A program made the position numbers and the translations under genes. From Methylomicrobium agile (GTDB lineage Bacteria > Pseudomonadota > Gammaproteobacteria > Methylococcales > Methylomonadaceae), in contig NZ_JPOJ01000001.1 of assembly GCF_000733855.1 (NCBI RefSeq), positions 310,001-374,000 of the forward strand: a stretch of 64,000 nucleotides of DNA. Direction: 5' to 3'. The notes below the pieces were generated by a model. The model made no database searches. It saw only the letters and a program-made list of their open reading frames with translations, and was not told the DNA's origin. This document shows, piece by piece, positions 1 through 9,791 of this stretch (the first letter of the stretch is position 1; every line of letters starts with the position of its first letter).

Positions 1-657
1 GACATTTCCAATACCGCTGTCCTGCAACTGCCGCTCCAGGCGCCGGATCCGCTGGCGTTCGACGACCGGGTACCACAGCGCATAAATTCCGGTCGCAAAC
101 CGCTTGTGCATTTTTTTCAGACTTTCGATCATCAAACGGTAATCGTCGGAGAGTTCATAGGAAGGATCGATCAAAACCAGACCGCGACGTTCCTTCGGCG
201 GCAGCAACCCGAGAGAATCGACCAGACCGTCTGCGTGGAAGGTCCTGATGCGCCGATCTTTCTCGAAGAGCCTATGCAGAAACTTGAATTCGGTAGAATG
301 CAAATCGTAGAGGCACAGCCTGTCGTCCTTGCGCATCAGAGTGGCGGCAATAAAGGGAGAGCCCGGATAATGCGCCAGCTCCTTCCCCTGATTGCACTGC
401 CGGACCCGATCGACATAGCGTTGTACGCCGGCCGGCATGTCGCTGCGCCGCCACAAACGGGCGATACCGCTCTCGAACTCGCGGTTTTTCAACGCAAACT
501 CGCTGTTCAACGCATACATCCCCGCGCCTGCGTGCGTATCGATGTAACAGAAAGGCTTATCTTTCCTTTTCAAATGCTCAAGGATATGCACCAGCACCAG
601 ATGTTTCAGCACATCGGCAAAATTGCCGGCATGGAAGGCATGACGATAACTCAGCAC
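1..657 (-). CDS. rlmJ: 23S rRNA (adenine-N6)-methyltransferase RlmJ, 3' part cut by window edge
   Basis: The protein methylates A2030 of 23S rRNA using S-adenosylmethionine (family knowledge). Reading down from a GTG at 657, the N-terminus is VLSYRHAFHAGNFADVLKH, the RlmJ hallmark, followed by FCYIDTHAGAG near residue 40 and the N6-adenine methyltransferase motif DPSYE at about residues 164-168. Only 219 codons are in the window against about 280 for the family, so the C-terminus lies off the left edge. GTG is chosen because no ATG precedes the conserved start. It is 4 bases downstream of the RMD1-family gene and probably cotranscribed with it. Confidence 0.93.
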   Translation of the reverse strand, partial: MLSYRHAFHAGNFADVLKHLVLVHILEHLKRKDKPFCYIDTHAGAGMYALNSEFALKNREFESGIARLWRRSDMPAGVQRYVDRVRQCNQGKELAHYPGSPFIAATLMRKDDRLCLYDLHSTEFKFLHRLFEKDRRIRTFHADGLVDSLGLLPPKERRGLVLIDPSYELSDDYRLMIESLKKMHKRFATGIYALWYPVVERQRIRRLERQLQDSGIGNV

Positions 658-661
658 GATT

Positions 662-1456
662 TTATAGCACCTTGTCGTAGATCGTCATACCGATTTCGAA
701 TGCGATCAGCCAGATGATGATCCACTCCAACCGTGAAGAATGACGATGGTTTTGTTCATCGGCCAACATCTCGAACAATTCGTGGATCGTTTCGAGTTTT
801 TTCGACAGCACTTCGGTGCGAGGCGCGATTTCGAGATATTTAGCCGCGATTGCGTAATAGTCTTCGTATTCCGGATACTCCCAGAAAAACTCCGGAATAT
901 CGAGCAGATCGTAATTGACGATGATGTCGCTCTTGGTCAGAAACAACTGGCCGCGGATTTTGGCAATCTCGCGGCGGCTGATGTTGATCCTGCCCTTGTC
1001 GGCCAGCGACTTCGGAATATAACTGGTATTTTCGATGGTCCTGAGCGCCTGGGTTTCGAAGGATGCCAGCTTGATCGACTGCGCCATCCCCTGCGACAAC
1101 GCAAACATCAGGATCGGATCGGAGGACTCGAGCTCGATATGATCCTCGACAATCCGGGTTACCGGGCAATCATAAGTAAACGTAAAATGATCCTCTTCAA
1201 TCGATTCCAGGGCCTGCTCGGCGTTGGCGAGCAACAAGCGATGGATCACCGCCTGCCGCTCCGGGCTGACGTTCCAGTGCACCACCGCGCCGTAACCCAG
1301 AATAACCGAATAAGTATCGTTTTCCTCGACCAGCAGCGCGCCTTTGATCAAACGGATGAGGCTCGATTCCGAGAGCGCTCTCGCCAAGACGTCGATATTG
1401 AAACGGTGCGCCAGGCAATAAGCGACGCACCGTTTGACAGGGGGATTAGCTGACAT
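662..1456 (-). CDS. RMD1/YagE family protein (DUF155)
   Basis: A 264-residue protein of the RMD1/DUF155 family, whose yeast members act in mitochondrial or meiotic division; the bacterial role is not established. The sequence shows the alpha/beta N-terminal part (KGALLVEENDTYSVILGYG), the central helical region with RREIAKIRGQLFLTKSDIIV, and a single C-terminal membrane anchor WIIIWLIAFEIGMTIYD (about residues 243-260) that is typical of the family. The length is normal. It sits directly upstream of rlmJ with a 4-base gap, so the two form a pair. The family call is firm and the function unknown. Confidence 0.85.
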   Translation of the reverse strand: MSANPPVKRCVAYCLAHRFNIDVLARALSESSLIRLIKGALLVEENDTYSVILGYGAVVHWNVSPERQAVIHRLLLANAEQALESIEEDHFTFTYDCPVTRIVEDHIELESSDPILMFALSQGMAQSIKLASFETQALRTIENTSYIPKSLADKGRINISRREIAKIRGQLFLTKSDIIVNYDLLDIPEFFWEYPEYEDYYAIAAKYLEIAPRTEVLSKKLETIHELFEMLADEQNHRHSSRLEWIIIWLIAFEIGMTIYDKVL

Positions 1457-1542
1457 CGGAAAAGTTTTTCATTGGCAAACCGAAGCCGGAAACATGGATC
1501 AGGACAAAGCGTGCGCGAAACGGTACCAGAGGCACGGCGTAA

Positions 1543-1962
1543 TCATTCGATGATCAGCAGCCAGCCCTTCTCTTCTTCGCAATGGGACGATTTTGCAGAA
1601 GCCTTGATATCGATCCGCGCGGCGGTGTGGGTCAAGTGGGCCGGCAACCTGCCTTTGACAAGAAAATAAGGTTCCTTGTATTCCGCGGTCAGTTCCACCG
1701 GCTCTTTTTTGACCGTTGCGGACAACTGGCCGGGATTGTCTATATTGAAGGCATAGAATGAAAAATCGGACCCCGGCGCCACTTTCGCCAAATGCGGCGG
1801 ATTAAAACGCTCCAGCCTGGCTTTCTGGCATTGGCTCGCACCGGCCCCGCCTCCGCCGGACATCCCGGCACCGTGACCGCTGTGGTGTTCGGTCGCCTGA
1901 ACCGCCGGAATATAAACCCAAAATGAAACTGCGACGAGTCCTAAGAAGTTAAACCATTTCAT
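1543..1962 (-). CDS. small exported His/Gly-rich protein of unknown function
   Basis: I do not recognise this family. The ATG at 1962 gives a 139-residue protein with a clear signal peptide (MKWFNFLGLVAVSFWVYIPAVQA) and predicted cleavage after AVQA near residue 23. Then comes a short His/Gly segment (EHHSGHGAGMSGGGGAG) and a compact domain of about 95 residues with SDFSFYAFNIDNPG and VELTAEYKEPYFLVKG, suggesting a beta-rich periplasmic fold. The single Cys residues in QCQK and SHCEE could form a disulfide. The frame stays open up to 2082, but that extension reads as unstructured and lacks a signal, so I reject it. The HxxHxH-type stretch could bind metal; this is inference only. Confidence 0.6.
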   Translation of the reverse strand: MKWFNFLGLVAVSFWVYIPAVQATEHHSGHGAGMSGGGGAGASQCQKARLERFNPPHLAKVAPGSDFSFYAFNIDNPGQLSATVKKEPVELTAEYKEPYFLVKGRLPAHLTHTAARIDIKASAKSSHCEEEKGWLLIIE

Positions 1963-2626
1963 AAGCTTCCTCTTTATTGTGATTATTATCGGGCCCGACG
2001 AAACCGCGCTTCTTCGAACCGCAAGAACGCCTTCACGGTAGACTTGCCGGAATAGGCACTCTTCCGCAATCATTATAATCACAATCCGGCTTTCAACCGC
2101 TACAACTTATCAAAACACTAGGAAATGGGCGCTATTAACACCCTTCAGCCTTGATCACCGACAATCCCTTTACAAACTTTGCCAAGTGCCTCGCAGTAAA
2201 TCGATCTGTGTTAAACTGGATGCTTTTTAGAACCGGCAGAAAGCCGAGTTGGCAAGGGTTGCCAGATTAGAATCCTGGGCCGCCCAAAGGAAAAGAGGTC
2301 TGATATAAAGTGGTGAGATATTCGGAGGAAAAAATCGACTTTCGGTAAAAGCCAATAAAGCATAGCGGGACTCAGAGCCCCATCGGTTCTTACCAAAAAA
2401 GATGATTATATTCAACGAATTAGAAAGACAACCGATGCAAGCCGCGCTGCATTACAGCCTGCCCCCTCTATTTCATCTCTAACGCTGACAGTAAAATATA
2501 AGGGGAAACATTGTCAAGCTTCTTTATAGGCATCATCCCCTACAGTGAGTGCATTATCGGAATTGCACGGGATTTCCCGGTTTTAATCGGGGCGATTGTC
2601 CTTGAAATCCCGTGTTGTTCCCCGGT
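1963..2626. other. intergenic region without a recognised gene
   Basis: About 660 bases separate the small exported protein from the uvrA promoter region. The short open frames here (2211-2415, 2540-2797 minus) have no family features and no usable ribosome binding site. A stretch near 2240-2290 looks vaguely tRNA-like in wording but makes no cloverleaf. I see no transposon ends and no LexA-type palindrome. Confidence 0.5.
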
Positions 2627-2656
2627 TTGAACTTGGCCCCTCTTTGATCGTATAGT
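2627..2656 (+). promoter_or_regulatory. candidate sigma-70 promoter for uvrA
   Basis: TTGAAC at 2627-2632 and TATAGT at 2651-2656 are separated by 18 bases and lie about 30 bases upstream of the uvrA ATG. The match to sigma-70 consensus is reasonable but read by eye only. No CTGT-N8-ACAG LexA box was seen nearby. Confidence 0.4.
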
Positions 2657-2687
2657 ATGTGGCTGACCAGTCACACGGAATTTCTTG

Positions 2688-5504
2688 ATGGACACCATTA
2701 GCATCCGCGGCGCCCGTACCCATAATCTGAAAAATATCGACCTCGACCTGCCCCGCGATCGGTTGATCGTGATTACCGGCCTATCCGGCTCCGGCAAGTC
2801 GTCGCTGGCGTTCGATACGATCTATGCGGAAGGGCAGCGCCGGTATGTCGAATCGTTGTCCGCCTACGCCCGGCAGTTTCTCGCGATCATGGAAAAGCCG
2901 GACGTGGACCATATCGAAGGGCTGTCGCCGGCGATTTCGATCGAACAGAAATCGACCTCGCACAACCCGCGTTCGACGGTCGGCACGATCACCGAAATTT
3001 ACGATTATCTGCGCCTTTTGTACGCGCGCGCCGGCACGCCGCGCTGTCCGGAACATCAGGTTTCGCTCGAAGCGCAGACGATCAGCCAGATGGTCGACCA
3101 GGTGCTGGCGCAGCCGCCGGAGCAGCGCTGGATGCTGCTCGCGCCGGTGGTCAGCGAACGCAAGGGCGAGCACAGCCAGTTGCTCGAAGACCTCCGCGCG
3201 CAAGGCTTCATCCGCGCACGCATCGACGGGACCGTGTACGAACTGGAAGAAGCGCCGCCCCTCGACCTGAAAAAGAAACACACGATCGAGGTGATCGTCG
3301 ACCGCTTCAAGATTCGCGAAGACATCGCGCTAAGGCTGGCCGAATCGTTCGAGACCGCCTTGCGCATCGCCGACGGCATGGCGATCGCGGCCTGCCTGGA
3401 CGACGGAACCGAGCTGCTGCTTTCGGAACGCTACGCCTGCCCGCATTGCGGCTACAGCCTGACCGAGCTCGAACCGCGCGTCTTTTCGTTCAACAACCCG
3501 AAAGGCGCCTGCACCAGTTGCGACGGCCTCGGCGTGCGCGAATATTTCGACCCCGAACTGGTCGTGCACAACCCCGACATCAGCCTGGCCGGCGGCGCGA
3601 TCCGCGGCTGGGATCGGCGCAACGCCTACTATTACCAGATCATTCTCGGGCTCGCCAAACATTACGGCTTCGACCCGGAAATGCCGTTTTCGGAGTTGCC
3701 GAAAGCCATCCAGACAGTCGTCCTATACGGCAGCGGCAACGACGAAATCGAGTTCAAATTGGCCGGCGATTTCGGCTTTTCGAAAAAGAAGCGCCACCGT
3801 TTCGAAGGGATCATCGCGATCATGGAGCGGCGCTACCATGAAACCGATTCGCTGATGGTGCGCGAGGAACTGGCCAAATATCTCTCGCAGAAGCCCTGCA
3901 ACGTCTGCGACGGGGCGCGGCTGAACCTGTCGGCCCGCAATGTTTTCGTCGAGGACCTGCCGATCCACCATCTGACGCGTTTTCCGATCCGCAAGGCGCT
4001 GGCATTTTTTCAAGCGCTGAACCTGCCGGGCAAACGCGGCGAGGTCGCGGCCAAGATCATCAAGGAGATTCAGGAGCGCCTGGAATTCCTGGTCAATGTC
4101 GGCCTGGACTACCTGACGCTCGACCGCAGCGCCGATACGCTGTCCGGCGGCGAAGCCCAGCGGATCCGGCTTGCGAGCCAGATCGGCGCGGGCCTGGTCG
4201 GGGTCATGTACGTGCTCGACGAACCGTCGATCGGCCTGCACCAGCGCGACAACCAGCGCCTGCTCAACACCCTGTTCCGGCTGCGCGACCTCGGCAACAC
4301 CGTGATCGTCGTCGAACACGACGAAGATGCGATCCGCTCGGCCCAGCACATCGTCGACATCGGCCCCGGCGCCGGCATCCACGGCGGTCAGATCATCGCC
4401 CAGGGCGCGCTCGAAGACATTCTGGCAAATCAGGACTCGCTGACCGGTCAATACCTGTCCGGCAAGACCGGCATCCATGTGCCCGAGAAAATCACGCCGA
4501 ACGACAAGGACAGGCAAATCGTGATCCGCAACGCGCGCGGCAACAATCTGAAAAACGTCGACATCGCGTTTCCGATCGGGCTGCTGACCTGCGTGACCGG
4601 CGTATCCGGCTCCGGCAAATCGACGCTGATCAACGATACCTTATATTGTCACGCCGCACGGCTGATCAATCGCGCCGGCGCCCTGCCCGCGCCTTGCGAC
4701 GGAATCGACGGCCTGGAGCATTTCGACAAAGTCGTGGACATCGACCAGAGCCCGATCGGGCGCACACCGCGCTCAAACCCGGCCACCTACACCGGCCTGT
4801 TCACCCCGATCCGGGACCTGTTCGCCGGCACGCCGGAAGCGCGCTCGCGCGGCTACACGCCCGGCCGCTTCAGCTTCAACGTGAAGGGCGGCCGCTGCGA
4901 GGCCTGCAAGGGCGACGGCGTGATCAAGGTCGAAATGCACTTCCTGCCCGACATTTTCGTGAACTGCGAAATCTGCCACGGCAAACGCTACAACCGCGAG
5001 ACACTGGAAATCCGCTTCAAGGGCAAGACGATCCACGAAGTACTGGAAATGACGGTCGAAGACGCCGCCAAATTTTTCAGCGCGATTCCGTCGGTCGCGC
5101 GCAAGCTGCAGACCCTAACCGAAGTCGGCCTGAGCTACATCACGCTCGGCCAGAACGCCACCACGCTGTCCGGCGGCGAAGCGCAGCGGGTCAAGCTGGC
5201 CAAGGAACTGTCCAAACGCGACACCGGCAGAACCTTGTACATTCTCGACGAACCGACCACCGGCCTGCACTTCCACGACATCAAGCAACTCTTGTCGGTG
5301 CTGCACACATTGCGCGACCACGGCAACACGGTGATCGTGATCGAGCACAACCTGGACGTAATCAAGACCGCGGACTGGATCGTCGACATGGGCCCCGAAG
5401 GCGGCGACGGCGGCGGAACGCTGGTCGCCGAAGGCTCGCCGAAGGAAATCGCCGCCAACCCCGCTTCATTCACGGGCCATTATCTGCGGCGTTTTTTCGA
5501 ATAA
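2688..5504 (+). CDS. uvrA: excinuclease ABC subunit A
   Basis: DNA-damage sensor of nucleotide excision repair; a dimer of this ABC ATPase loads UvrB on lesions in the cytoplasm. The 938-residue length is standard. Visible are Walker A1 GLSGSGKSS (residues 31-39), the first zinc module (CPHCGYS ... CTSCDGLG), signature [11 protein letters not shown], Walker A2 GVSGSGKST (about 638-646), the second zinc module (CEACKGDG ... [10 protein letters not shown]) and the second signature [11 protein letters not shown] with an [10 protein letters not shown] Walker B. A TTG one codon earlier extends the frame, but the ATG at 2688 fits the family start. It stands alone, transcribed away from the preceding genes. 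Confidence 0.98.
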   Translation: MDTISIRGARTHNLKNIDLDLPRDRLIVITGLSGSGKSSLAFDTIYAEGQRRYVESLSAYARQFLAIMEKPDVDHIEGLSPAISIEQKSTSHNPRSTVGTITEIYDYLRLLYARAGTPRCPEHQVSLEAQTISQMVDQVLAQPPEQRWMLLAPVVSERKGEHSQLLEDLRAQGFIRARIDGTVYELEEAPPLDLKKKHTIEVIVDRFKIREDIALRLAESFETALRIADGMAIAACLDDGTELLLSERYACPHCGYSLTELEPRVFSFNNPKGACTSCDGLGVREYFDPELVVHNPDISLAGGAIRGWDRRNAYYYQIILGLAKHYGFDPEMPFSELPKAIQTVVLYGSGNDEIEFKLAGDFGFSKKKRHRFEGIIAIMERRYHETDSLMVREELAKYLSQKPCNVCDGARLNLSARNVFVEDLPIHHLTRFPIRKALAFFQALNLPGKRGEVAAKIIKEIQERLEFLVNVGLDYLTLDRSADTLSGGEAQRIRLASQIGAGLVGVMYVLDEPSIGLHQRDNQRLLNTLFRLRDLGNTVIVVEHDEDAIRSAQHIVDIGPGAGIHGGQIIAQGALEDILANQDSLTGQYLSGKTGIHVPEKITPNDKDRQIVIRNARGNNLKNVDIAFPIGLLTCVTGVSGSGKSTLINDTLYCHAARLINRAGALPAPCDGIDGLEHFDKVVDIDQSPIGRTPRSNPATYTGLFTPIRDLFAGTPEARSRGYTPGRFSFNVKGGRCEACKGDGVIKVEMHFLPDIFVNCEICHGKRYNRETLEIRFKGKTIHEVLEMTVEDAAKFFSAIPSVARKLQTLTEVGLSYITLGQNATTLSGGEAQRVKLAKELSKRDTGRTLYILDEPTTGLHFHDIKQLLSVLHTLRDHGNTVIVIEHNLDVIKTADWIVDMGPEGGDGGGTLVAEGSPKEIAANPASFTGHYLRRFFE

Positions 5505-5573
5505 TCGGGCGATACTCGACATGGCTTGGCGAAGGCCAGACTTTATGGGTTGCAAAATACGCACTACACTTTA

Positions 5574-5826
5574 AATGCGAATTAAGAGCTACATCAGTGT
5601 TACCCCATCAACTGTTTGCAGAGTAAATCCCCCCTGCCCCCCTTTTTCAAAGGGGGTAGTGTCTTACCTGCCCCCTTTTTTCAAAGGGGGGATGTCGTTT
5701 GGGTTATTATTGAAGCGACTCATACCTTCGCCCCCTTTGACAATGCCGCTTTCCCCCCTTTGAAAAAGGGGGGCAGGGGGGATTTTATCAGGCGGCTTTC
5801 ACAGCCTTTAACTCTTAATCCGTATT
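5574..5826. mobile_element. MITE-like terminal-inverted-repeat element, copy 1
   Basis: A 253-base non-coding unit starts with AATGCGAATTAAGAG and ends with the inverted copy (CTCTTAATCCGTATT), two mismatches over about 15 bases. The interior carries several hairpins built from runs of C and G around TTTTTCAAA. A related copy lies at 21568-21868 with the same ends and shared interior text (GAAGCGACTC, ATGCCGCTTTC). The flanks are TA on both sides, compatible with a 2-bp target duplication as in IS630/Tc1-type elements, though two bases is weak evidence. No transposase is encoded. It fills the gap between uvrA and the permease. Confidence 0.65.
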
Positions 5827-5861
5827 TAACTACCCTTATATCCTGCCAACGGAGAAAAACA

Positions 5862-7271
5862 ATGTCGCTGCAAATATTCCGCACCAAACGGATCGAGGCC
5901 GAGCAAGAATCGGATTACGGATTGAAACGCTGCCTGAGCAAGTGGGACCTTGCCTTTCTCGGCATCGGCGCCATCATCGGAACGGGGATTTTCGTGCTGA
6001 CCGGCATTGCGGCCGCTACGCAATCCGGCCCCGCAGTCGTCCTGTCCTTTGTCATTGCCGGTTTTGCCTGCACCTTTGCGGCGCTGTCTTATGCAGAGCT
6101 CGCTGCGTCCGTAGGCGGCTGCGGCAGCGCCTACGGCTATAGCTACGCCGCGTTCGGCGAACTGATCGCCTGGATCATCGGCTGGGATTTATTGCTGGAG
6201 TACGGCATTTCGGTAGCCGCCGTCGCGAACGGCTGGGCGGGTTATTTCAACAATGCCCTGACCGCTATCGGCCTGGCGTTGCCGGAGTCCCTAACCAAGG
6301 CCCCCAAATTGGGCGGCCTGATCAATCTGCCGGCCTTCATGATCATTCTGGTCTTGATGCTTCTGTTGATCATCGGCGTCAAGCAAAGCGCAAAGGCCAA
6401 TAATGCGATGGTCTTCGTAAAATTGATCACGATCGCGGTCTTCATTTCGGTTGCGGTATTCAACGTCAACCCCGCCCATTGGCAGCCGTTCATGCCTTTC
6501 GGCTGGTTCGAAACGCTGCCGGACGGCAAAACCACCGGCGTACTGGCCGGCGCGTCGATCGTTTTTTTTGCCTATGTCGGTTTCGACGCGGTCTCGACCG
6601 CCGCCGAAGAAGCCCGGAACCCGCAGCGTGACCTACCGTTCGGCATCGTTTCGTCGCTGGCGTTCTGCACGGTCGTCTATATCCTGGTCTCGGGGCTGTT
6701 GACCGGCGTCGTACCCTATACCGACCTGAACGTTTCTTCTCCGGTCGCCCACGCGCTCGAATTGATCGGCGTGAACTGGGCATCGGCGCTGATCTCGACC
6801 GGTGTCATCGCCGGGTTGACCACCGTGATGCTGGTGCTGTATTACGGACTGACGCGGATCATTTTCGCGATGTCCCGCGACGGACTGCTCTCGCCTTTTT
6901 TCTGCACCGTCAATCCGGCCACCCAAACCCCGGTACGGGTGATCGTAATCTGCGGGGTCATCATGGCATTCATCGCCGGATTCATGCCGCTGGGCGATCT
7001 GGCCGAACTCGTCAACATCGGCACATTGGCCGCGTTCGTGATCGTCTGCTTCGGCGTGATCGTGCTGCGCATCACCCAGCCGGAGATGAAACGCCCTTTC
7101 CGCACGCCTTTCACCCCACTGTTTCCGGTGCTGGGCATGATTTCGTGCGCCGCCCTGATGGCGTTCCTGCCGGCACTGACCTGGCTGCGGTTTTTCGTCT
7201 GGCTGGTGCTCGGCCTGATCATTTATTTCAGTTATTCCAAGTATCACAGCAAGATTGGGCAACTTGCCTAA
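5862..7271 (+). CDS. APC-superfamily amino acid permease (cationic amino acid transporter type)
   Basis: An inner-membrane secondary transporter importing amino acids, probably of the CAT/YfnA group. The 469-residue protein starts at ATG 5862 behind the ribosome site GGAG. It has the APC signature in TM1, LGIGAIIGTGIFVLTG (about residues 31-46), and around twelve hydrophobic segments; FFAYVGFDAVSTAAEEARNP in the middle is typical of CAT-like permeases. An open frame continues upstream to 5616 but runs through the inverted-repeat element, so that start is rejected. The substrate cannot be told from sequence. It converges with the two-component genes downstream. Confidence 0.88.
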   Translation: MSLQIFRTKRIEAEQESDYGLKRCLSKWDLAFLGIGAIIGTGIFVLTGIAAATQSGPAVVLSFVIAGFACTFAALSYAELAASVGGCGSAYGYSYAAFGELIAWIIGWDLLLEYGISVAAVANGWAGYFNNALTAIGLALPESLTKAPKLGGLINLPAFMIILVLMLLLIIGVKQSAKANNAMVFVKLITIAVFISVAVFNVNPAHWQPFMPFGWFETLPDGKTTGVLAGASIVFFAYVGFDAVSTAAEEARNPQRDLPFGIVSSLAFCTVVYILVSGLLTGVVPYTDLNVSSPVAHALELIGVNWASALISTGVIAGLTTVMLVLYYGLTRIIFAMSRDGLLSPFFCTVNPATQTPVRVIVICGVIMAFIAGFMPLGDLAELVNIGTLAAFVIVCFGVIVLRITQPEMKRPFRTPFTPLFPVLGMISCAALMAFLPALTWLRFFVWLVLGLIIYFSYSKYHSKIGQLA

Positions 7272-7336
7272 ATCAACCGACGATCAGTCAATTCAACCGC
7301 ATACCTCGATGGAACCGTAAAACCGAAACGGAAGTT

Positions 7337-7392
7337 GTAGGCTACGCTGTGCGTACCTTTTCACCCCCAATGGTACGCACAGCGTACCCTAC
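7337..7392. repeat. long hairpin between convergent genes (REP-like or bidirectional terminator)
   Basis: Arms at 7337-7357 and 7372-7392 are complementary over 20 of 21 bases, including a perfect 15-base core TACGCTGTGCGTACC, with a 14-base loop. The 5' end reads GTAG, the head common to REP elements. It sits between the permease and the minus-strand response regulator, so it may stop transcription from both sides; no U-run follows the stem. Confidence 0.6.
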
Positions 7393-7480
7393 CGCGGTTT
7401 GTGCCCTTTGGAATATCACGATAAGCGCCCGGCGGCGGAACAAGAGGGAGACGTGATGATCGACCCAATCCTGAGTCATT

Positions 7481-8187
7481 CTACCGAGGTTTCACTTCTT
7501 CATTGACCGAAAGCCGGTAACCCACGCCGATCTCGGTCAGCAAATACCGCGGCCGCGCCGGATTGGCTTCCAGCTTATGGCGCAACTGGCCCATGTAGAT
7601 GCGCAAATAATGTTGATCGTGAATATGTTCGGCCCCCACACTTCCTGGAGTAATTGGCGATGCGTCACCACCGCCCCCGCATGGCGTACCAGCATGCTGA
7701 GCAGCCGGTATTCGATCGGGGTGATGCGCACTTCGTGATCGGACAAAAAGACCTGGCGCCGGGCCAAATCCACCTTCAAGCGGCCGGTTTCGAACACCTC
7801 CGTCGAGCCGAAACTTCGGGAGACGCGGCGCAGCAGAGCCTGCAGGCGCGCATGAAGTTCGCCGCTGCCGAAGGGTTTGGTCAGGTAGTCGTCCGCGCCG
7901 GCATCCAGCGCCATGATCTTGTTCTGCTCCTGGCTCCGGGCCGACAAAATCAGGATGGGCAAATCGGATAACTGCCTGAGGCGCCGCGTAACCGCGATGC
8001 CGTCCATGTCCGGCAAGCCCAGGTCGAGAATCACCAGATCGGGATTTTCGCTGTTCAGCAGTGCAAGGCCGGTTTTGGCGCAGTCGGCGTCCACCGTGCG
8101 CCATCCCCGGTGATTGAGGCTGGATTTCAAGAACCGCCGGGTTTGCAGATCGTCCTCGATGATCAGAATCAACTGTTCAGCCGTCAT
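7481..8187 (-). pseudogene. KdpE-like OmpR-family response regulator with a frameshift
   Basis: The receiver domain (phosphoacceptor D55 in VILDLGLPDMDG, KPF switch lysine) and the start of the winged-helix domain are in one frame (8187 down to about 7627). Text then continues in the next frame as HIHDQHYLRIYMG ... LLTEIGVGYRL, ending at 7481. Adding one C between 7626 and 7627 would restore WGPNHIHDQHYLRIYMG, the normal KdpE DNA-binding helix. As read, the protein ends after 216 residues with a scrambled tail lacking the recognition helix. It overlaps the kinase gene by 4 bases. It is either a real inactivation or a sequencing error; the family call is firm. Confidence 0.85.
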
Positions 8188-9791
8188 GACAGGTTCCCAT
8201 GCACTTCAGATTCGACAAAGGAAGGCGGCTCGCGCAGCGGCAACGCGATAACGAACTCCGCGCCTTTGCCGGCACGGTTGCCGGCGTTAATGCGGCCTCC
8301 GTGCGCCTCGACAATCGCCTTGCACAGCGCCAAACCGAGGCCGACTCCGCTTTGACCGGATTCGACGGCGCCCCGGTAAAATTTCTCGAAGATTTTCATT
8401 TCCTGCCCTTTGGCAATTCCCGGACCGTAATCCGCGACGGTCAACCGGCAATAGCCGTCCTGAACTTGGCCGCAGATATCGATCGGGCTGCCCGCCGGGC
8501 TGTATTTGAGCGCGTTTTCGATCAGATTGGCCAGCACCTGCTCGATCAACACCGCATCGATCCACAGCAGCGGCAAATTGTCCGGCAACACCGTACGGAC
8601 TGGCCGGTCCTGCAAATGCTTGTCCAGCCGGTTCAAGGCACTGCCGACGATCTCTTCGATGGCGTTCCAGTCCCGGTGCAGAATGATTTCACCTCTGCTG
8701 AGCCTGGCCATGTCCAGCAATTTGCCGGTCAACTCGGACATGCGCTGCGCCTCTTCCAGAACGATATGATTGAAATCCTGACGCTCCGAAGGTTCGAACT
8801 CGGCATCGTTCTCGATCAAGGTATTGGCGGCACCGATGATGCGCGTCAAAGGGGTGCGCAAATCGTGCGAAATGGAACTCAACAGCGCATTGCGCATCGC
8901 TTCCGTTTCGGCTTGCAGCGTCGCTTCTTTGGCCTGTGCGGCCAGTTGTAAACGTTCCAGCGTTTGCGCGATCAGATGGCAAAAAGTATCGAGAAAGGCG
9001 GCTCGCTCCGAAGATTGCTCAGCAAGCGGCTCGGCGGCCTGCATCATTAAAACGCCCTGCCAGGCGCGCGAACCTTTGAGGGGGTAATAGGCGATCGTGT
9101 TGTCCTGCTTGAATTGTCGCGCTTCAAATACCCGCTGCGCTTCGGCCAGGTCGATGCCGGTCAAAGACATGGGCAGAGGCAAACTCGACGGACGTTGCAA
9201 GCGGTTGTCGGCATCCACGCTTAACAGCACCGAGGCCGCGCCGAATTCATCGTGAATGTGCTCCACCGCGATCCGGCCGACACTTTCGTAATCCTGCGCA
9301 GCCAAAAGGTCCCCGCTCAAACGGTAGAGGGCGCTGGCGCGGATTTCCCGTTGCCAGGCCAGTTCCGCCTGAAGTTTGGATTTTTCCAGCAGGCTGCCGG
9401 TGACATTGGCCACCACGATCATCACGGTCAAGCCGATCATGTTCTCCAGATCGTGAATCGCAAACGAAAAAATAGGCCGGGCAAAATAAAACGCAAACAA
9501 GGGCGCAGTGAGCAGCGAGGCGATCAGAGACGGTCCGCGGCCGCAGCGGCTGGCAACCAGGAAGACCCCAAGCAGATAAGTCATCAAAATGCCGGCCTGC
9601 CCCACCCAATGCCGCAGCGGCCAATCGATCAGCGTACAGAGAAAGGGAGCGGCCACACCCCAGGCATAACTCCGTATTTGCTGCATGCCGGGTGCGCCGA
9701 AAGCGGCTGCGTTTTCCAGACTTGGACGATGCTGGCTTGGCACCCTGACTCCCGCTCGATGGCTAGCCGCCGGTTCAGAACGATCCGGCAT
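8184..9791 (-). CDS. KdpD-like sensor histidine kinase lacking the N-terminal KdpD/Usp domains
   Basis: A membrane histidine kinase that phosphorylates the adjacent KdpE-like regulator. From the N-terminus: four closely packed membrane segments of the DUF4118 type (about residues 41-135), a GAF-like linker, the HisKA box SISHDLRTPLTRI with H309, and an HATPase domain with ENALKYSP, DYGPGIAKG and GVGLGLALCKAIVEAHGG. True KdpD is about 900 residues with an N-terminal KdpD domain and Usp domain; both are absent here (535 residues). An ATG at 9686 would give 500 residues and lose no domain. It overlaps the end of nhaD-1 by 17 bases, suggesting cotranscription. No kdpFABC is nearby. Confidence 0.85.
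   Translation of the reverse strand: MPDRSEPAASHRAGVRVPSQHRPSLENAAAFGAPGMQQIRSYAWGVAAPFLCTLIDWPLRHWVGQAGILMTYLLGVFLVASRCGRGPSLIASLLTAPLFAFYFARPIFSFAIHDLENMIGLTVMIVVANVTGSLLEKSKLQAELAWQREIRASALYRLSGDLLAAQDYESVGRIAVEHIHDEFGAASVLLSVDADNRLQRPSSLPLPMSLTGIDLAEAQRVFEARQFKQDNTIAYYPLKGSRAWQGVLMMQAAEPLAEQSSERAAFLDTFCHLIAQTLERLQLAAQAKEATLQAETEAMRNALLSSISHDLRTPLTRIIGAANTLIENDAEFEPSERQDFNHIVLEEAQRMSELTGKLLDMARLSRGEIILHRDWNAIEEIVGSALNRLDKHLQDRPVRTVLPDNLPLLWIDAVLIEQVLANLIENALKYSPAGSPIDICGQVQDGYCRLTVADYGPGIAKGQEMKIFEKFYRGAVESGQSGVGLGLALCKAIVEAHGGRINAGNRAGKGAEFVIALPLREPPSFVESEVHGNLS

Noticed and set aside
2230-2300. tRNA-like text before uvrA
   Set aside because: No acceptor stem, D-arm or T-loop could be folded on either strand.
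2540-2687. LexA/SOS box at the uvrA promoter
   Set aside because: No CTGT-N8-ACAG palindrome is visible in this region.
5616-5861. N-terminal extension of the APC permease
   Set aside because: It runs through the inverted-repeat element, and the ATG at 5862 has a good ribosome site.
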